Shown piece after piece: positions 5,453 through 8,179 of a stretch of DNA of 8,179 nt (positions are counted from its first letter, which is position 1; each line of letters begins with the position of its first letter). The DNA is from Chloroflexota bacterium. GTDB lineage: Bacteria; Chloroflexota; Dehalococcoidia; UBA3495. Under the pieces are notes generated by a model. The model was not told where the DNA came from. It was given only the letters and a program-made list of their open reading frames with translations, and ran no database searches. Both the position numbers and the translations under genes were made by a program. The stretch lies in NCBI GenBank assembly GCA_022576105.1, contig JACZRM010000068.1:1-8179 (forward strand), in the 5' to 3' direction.

Positions 5453-7096
5453 TCAGGCTGATTCTCCCAAGGGCAACGGCCGCTGACTGCCTTCTCTGAT
5501 AGTTCCTTTGGCGGCCCCAAAGAAGTCTCGGAATAAGGGATGGGGTCGGTCGGGACGGGACTGGAACTCGGGGTGGAATTGCACTCCTAGCATGAATGGA
5601 TGGTTACGGAGTTCGGTTATTTCCACCAGCACACCATCCGGTGACAATCCGCCAATGATCAGTCCGGCTTCTTCCAGACTTTCCCGATAGTCGTTGTTCA
5701 GCTCAAAACGGTGTCGGTGGCGCTCCGAGATTTCGCAATCGCCGTAGGCCTGCGCCGTCAGGGTGTTCGGCACCGGGGTGCACGGATACCGTCCCAACCG
5801 CATCGTACCGCCCATGTCGGTTTTGGACTGTTGGTCCGGCATGATGTGAATCACGGGGTAGGGGGTGTCCGGGTCCAGTTCAGAGGAGTTAGCGCCGATC
5901 AAACCCAGCACATCTCGGGCGAATTCAATCACCATTACTTGCATACCGAGACACAGTCCCAAGTAGGGCACCTGATGCTGCCGGGCGTAGCGCACCGTTT
6001 CAATCATACCTTCAATGCCCCGCGGCCCAAATCCACCCGGGACCACAATGCCGCAAGCGTTCCCCAGCAAAGCGTCTGGGCCCAGACGCTCAATGTCCTC
6101 CGAATGTACCCACTGAATGTCTACGTCTGAGTCATGGGCCACGCCGGCATGGCGCAGTGCCTCTTTAACCGAAATGTAAGAATCTGGATACTCGGTGTAT
6201 TTGCCCACCACCGCGATGGGCACCTTGGTCGGCAAAGAACTCATATGGTCGACCATCGCCGACCAATCTGCCATGTTTCTAGGATGCCCAGAGAACCCCA
6301 AGGCGCTCAATATGGTATCACCCAGTCCCGCATCTTCCAGGATCAGCGGCACCTCATACACATTGCTGACGGTGGCCAGCGGAATCACTGCATCGACGGG
6401 TACGTCGCAGAATAATGACAATTTTTTAGTTATCGACTCGGATACCGGGAAGTCGCTGCGGCAGATCAGCGCGTCAGGTTGTATGCCTATGCTTCTCAAT
6501 TCTTTGACACTGTGCTGGGTGGGTTTGGTTTTAAGCTCACCGGTAGCGGCGATGTACGGCAGCAGGGTCAAGTGTATGTAGAACACATTGTCCCTACCCA
6601 CCTCATTTCGCATCTGGCGAATGGCTTCCAAAAATGGCAGGCCTTCAATATCGCCGACGGTGCCGCCCACTTCCACCACCACCACGTCCACCTGGGTCTT
6701 TTCCGCCAAGCTGATCATCCTGGCCTTGATTTCATTGGTGACGTGAGGGACTGTCTGAATGGTCCCGCCCAAGAAATCCCCCCGCCGTTCTTTGCCCAGC
6801 AAAGTCAAGTAAACCTGTCCGGCAGTGAGATTTGATTCGCGAGTGAGCTCTATATCAATGAATCGTTCGTAGTGACCCAAGTCCATGTCGGTTTCGCCAC
6901 CATCCTTGGTGACAAACACCTCGCCATGTTGGTAAGGGGACATGGTTCCTGGGTCTACATTGAGGTAAGGGTCCAACTTGATTACGGTGACGGATAGGCC
7001 TCGGCTCTTCAGGATGCGTCCAATAGAAGCGACGCTGATCCCTTTGCCGATTGAACTAACCACTCCTCCGGTAACGAAAATATACCTGGTGGTCAT
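5453..7096 (-). CDS. pyrG: CTP synthase (glutamine hydrolysing)
   Basis: 547 residues, essentially the family length. PyrG makes CTP from UTP, ATP and glutamine, the last step of de novo pyrimidine nucleotide synthesis, in the cytoplasm. The N-terminal amidoligase domain (1 to about 266) has the GGVVSSIGKG loop with Lys18, Lys40 in VIKLDPYLN, DPGTMSPYQHGEVFV, the Mg-binding Asp72 and Glu142 (in EVGGTVGD), and the UTP/CTP-site segment KTKPTQHS. The C-terminal class I glutaminase domain (about 293-530) has the oxyanion segment PGGFGPRG, the nucleophile Cys382 in GLCLGMQ, and His508/Glu510 in FHPEFQSRP, a complete triad. The start MTTRYIFVTGG is the conserved family N-terminus. The only Shine-Dalgarno-like GAGG lies just 1 nt before the ATG, so initiation is atypical. 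Expression probably comes from the near-consensus promoter at 7220-7249, with a leader of about 115 nt. Confidence 0.98.
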   Translation of the reverse strand: MTTRYIFVTGGVVSSIGKGISVASIGRILKSRGLSVTVIKLDPYLNVDPGTMSPYQHGEVFVTKDGGETDMDLGHYERFIDIELTRESNLTAGQVYLTLLGKERRGDFLGGTIQTVPHVTNEIKARMISLAEKTQVDVVVVEVGGTVGDIEGLPFLEAIRQMRNEVGRDNVFYIHLTLLPYIAATGELKTKPTQHSVKELRSIGIQPDALICRSDFPVSESITKKLSLFCDVPVDAVIPLATVSNVYEVPLILEDAGLGDTILSALGFSGHPRNMADWSAMVDHMSSLPTKVPIAVVGKYTEYPDSYISVKEALRHAGVAHDSDVDIQWVHSEDIERLGPDALLGNACGIVVPGGFGPRGIEGMIETVRYARQHQVPYLGLCLGMQVMVIEFARDVLGLIGANSSELDPDTPYPVIHIMPDQQSKTDMGGTMRLGRYPCTPVPNTLTAQAYGDCEISERHRHRFELNNDYRESLEEAGLIIGGLSPDGVLVEITELRNHPFMLGVQFHPEFQSRPDRPHPLFRDFFGAAKGTIREGSQRPLPLGESA

Positions 7097-7186
7097 GCCT
7101 CAACGTTAATATGACTGCCAACGAGGCGCATCAAATACCCGTGCGGGAGATTGAGTAGAGCTAGCAAGAAGGGCTGCCAAGAAAAC

Positions 7187-7210
7187 GATACATGGCCAAC
7201 GGCATGTATC
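7187..7210. repeat. Inverted repeat at the pyrG transcription start
   Basis: GATACATG (7187-7194) and CATGTATC (7203-7210) are perfect 8-bp arms around the 8-nt loop GCCAACGG. The element begins 10 bp downstream of the pyrG -10 hexamer, so it covers roughly +3 to +27. It fits a repressor operator or a hairpin at the 5' end of the mRNA. On the minus strand it is followed by GTTTTCTT, but a terminator this close to the start would be unusual. Confidence 0.6.
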
Positions 7211-7219
7211 TATAACTGA

Positions 7220-7249
7220 ATTATAGGATGGGATTCTAGACTGTGTCAA
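7220..7249 (-). promoter_or_regulatory. pyrG: pyrG promoter, sigma-70 consensus
   Basis: On the minus strand TTGACA (7249-7244) and TATAAT (7225-7220) are both perfect hexamers with an 18-bp spacer. Transcription should start near 7213, giving a leader of about 117 nt before the pyrG ATG at 7096. The initial bases do not form the GGGC start used for CTP-sensitive reiterative transcription in Bacillus pyrG. Confidence 0.8.
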
Positions 7250-7470
7250 GCGCAAACAGTTGTCGATTGGTTGGAATTGTTGAGTCGGCGCCGGTGGAAT
7301 TTCCAGCCTGGGCCTGGCCGCCCGGTATTCAGGTATCTGTTATGAGGGTTTCGGTGGATTTCTATCGCACGGCCTGGTATGTAGTATGATTGGAAACTCA
7401 AACCCAGCTAGAAGCTCAAGCGCAGTCAGTCATGCGGCCTGGACTAGAAACTACCGCCAGCAACGACTAC

Positions 7471-7475
7471 AGGAG
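7471..7475 (+). promoter_or_regulatory. Ribosome binding site deciding the hydrolase start
   Basis: AGGAG ends 9 nt before ATG 7485. The ATG at 7478 is followed at once by TGA, and the in-frame ATG at 7386 has no such site, so 7485 is preferred. Confidence 0.6.
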
Positions 7476-7484
7476 CAATGTGAC

Positions 7485-8179
7485 ATGCCACAACATGTGG
7501 AGCGGATGCTGCCACTCAGAAATGGCCGGTTCAATGTCCAATTGGTGGAGGGCGGCGCCGGCCCCAACCTGGTTTTTCTGCATGGGGCCGGCGGTTTCAC
7601 CGGCTGGACTTCCTTCTTAGACCAACTGGCCGAGAACTACCACGTCTACGCTCCAGCCCACCCGGGGATGTCAAAATCCGACGGCCTGGAGAACCTGGAT
7701 GACTTGTGGGACCTGACCTTATATTATGAGGAGTTGCTGCAAGAACTGGGACTGGAGCAAACTTACGTCATTGGTCACTCTTACGGCGGCATGGTCGCCG
7801 CAGAGCTGACCGCCCAATGCCCCACACGAGTGTCCCGCCTGATCCTGGTGGCCTCTCTGGGGCTGTGGCTGGACGATACCCCAATCGCAGATTTCTTCGT
7901 TCTCACTCCCTCGGAAAGCGCCGGACTAATCTGGCACGACCCCCAAAGCGAAATCGCCAAAGCGTATCGAACCGTTCCGGAGGACCCTCATGAAAAGATG
8001 GAGGCCAACCTGGACCGCACCAGGACATTGGCCGCAGCGGGCAAGTTTATCTGGCCGATACCGGATAAGGGACTTGCCAAACGGGCCCATCGCATAACCA
8101 TGCCCACCCTGCTGATTTGGGGGGACTCCGACGGCATCGTGCCTCCAGCCTACGGAAAGGACTTTCAGGAGCTGCTGCC
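7485..8179 (+). CDS. Alpha/beta hydrolase fold protein, N-terminal 231 residues (runs off right edge)
   Basis: The visible part has the alpha/beta hydrolase core in order: the oxyanion-hole motif HGAGGFTGW (33-41), the strand and loop VYAPAHPGMSKSDG (54-67), the nucleophile elbow GHSYGG with Ser99, a helical lid (about 125-200), and LLIWGDSDGIVP, whose Asp216 is the probable catalytic acid. The catalytic His is expected about 25-30 residues later, beyond the edge. No signal peptide or membrane segment is visible, so it is probably cytoplasmic. Substrate cannot be told from the sequence; this superfamily includes esterases, epoxide hydrolases, dehalogenases and C-C bond hydrolases. It is the only confident plus-strand gene here and is divergent from pyrG. 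The start at 7485 is chosen from the AGGAG site; ATG 7386 would add 33 residues with no family-like features. Confidence 0.88.
   Translation, partial: MPQHVERMLPLRNGRFNVQLVEGGAGPNLVFLHGAGGFTGWTSFLDQLAENYHVYAPAHPGMSKSDGLENLDDLWDLTLYYEELLQELGLEQTYVIGHSYGGMVAAELTAQCPTRVSRLILVASLGLWLDDTPIADFFVLTPSESAGLIWHDPQSEIAKAYRTVPEDPHEKMEANLDRTRTLAAAGKFIWPIPDKGLAKRAHRITMPTLLIWGDSDGIVPPAYGKDFQELL

Larger units (their letters stand above)
7097..7484. other. Divergent regulatory region between pyrG and the hydrolase
   Basis: 388 bp between divergent genes. The left half carries the pyrG promoter, an inverted repeat at the expected start site, and a C-rich leader segment (7141-7185). The right half carries a small palindrome, TGGAA-T-TTCCA (7295-7305), and a possible plus-strand -10 (TATGAT, 7385-7390) without a recognisable -35. 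The hydrolase reading frame stays open leftward to an ATG at 7386, but that start has no ribosome binding site. No other gene or RNA is evident. Confidence 0.6.

Noticed and set aside
7386..7484. 33-residue N-terminal extension of the hydrolase
   Set aside because: The frame is open, but ATG 7386 has no ribosome site and the added residues have no hydrolase-like features.

Overview
The window is a bacterial chromosomal segment. Every confident gene except the last is on the minus strand. I read it as probably Chloroflexota (Dehalococcoidia or SAR202-like). The evidence is circumstantial: a lipoprotein with a long Pro/Thr linker of the kind common in that phylum, a Rho factor with a SAP-like N-terminus, and free use of GTG and TTG starts. 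No rRNA or tRNA gene is present to settle it, and I see no mobile element, integrase or CRISPR array.

Layout from left to right. (1) 1-254, minus: N-terminal part of an exported protein of unknown function. (2) 255-776: non-coding stretch with one near-consensus sigma-70 promoter (646-674), a second candidate promoter preceded by 11-bp tandem repeats (393-425), and a short cluster of overlapping palindromes (553-572). All point towards the gene at 254. (3) 777-3332, minus: a tight three-gene unit transcribed in the order OmpR-type response regulator, two-TM histidine kinase, lipoprotein, with gaps of 4 and 8 bp. (4) 3333-3924: about 590 bp without a convincing gene. It holds a 15-bp tandem repeat, several inverted repeats and a strongly C-rich minus strand just behind rho. 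(5) 3925-5217, minus: transcription termination factor Rho. (6) 5453-7096, minus: CTP synthase PyrG. (7) 7097-7484: divergent regulatory region with a near-perfect pyrG promoter and an 8+8 bp inverted repeat at the expected transcription start. (8) 7485 to the right edge, plus: N-terminal 231 residues of an alpha/beta hydrolase.

How the parts may work together. pyrG and rho are housekeeping genes, co-oriented and probably partly co-transcribed, each with its own leader elements. The two-component unit is the most interesting accessory part. Its kinase has only about 10 residues outside the membrane, so it lacks an extracytoplasmic sensor domain. The gene translated right after it encodes a surface lipoprotein with two Ig-like repeats, which could supply the sensing or partner function. 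The response regulator has conserved phosphorylation residues but an enlarged receiver, and the kinase has Arg where the dephosphorylation Thr/Asn normally sits. Several intergenic inverted and direct repeats have no assigned regulator. They are the main unexplained signals, together with the possible structured RNA at 3510-3829.
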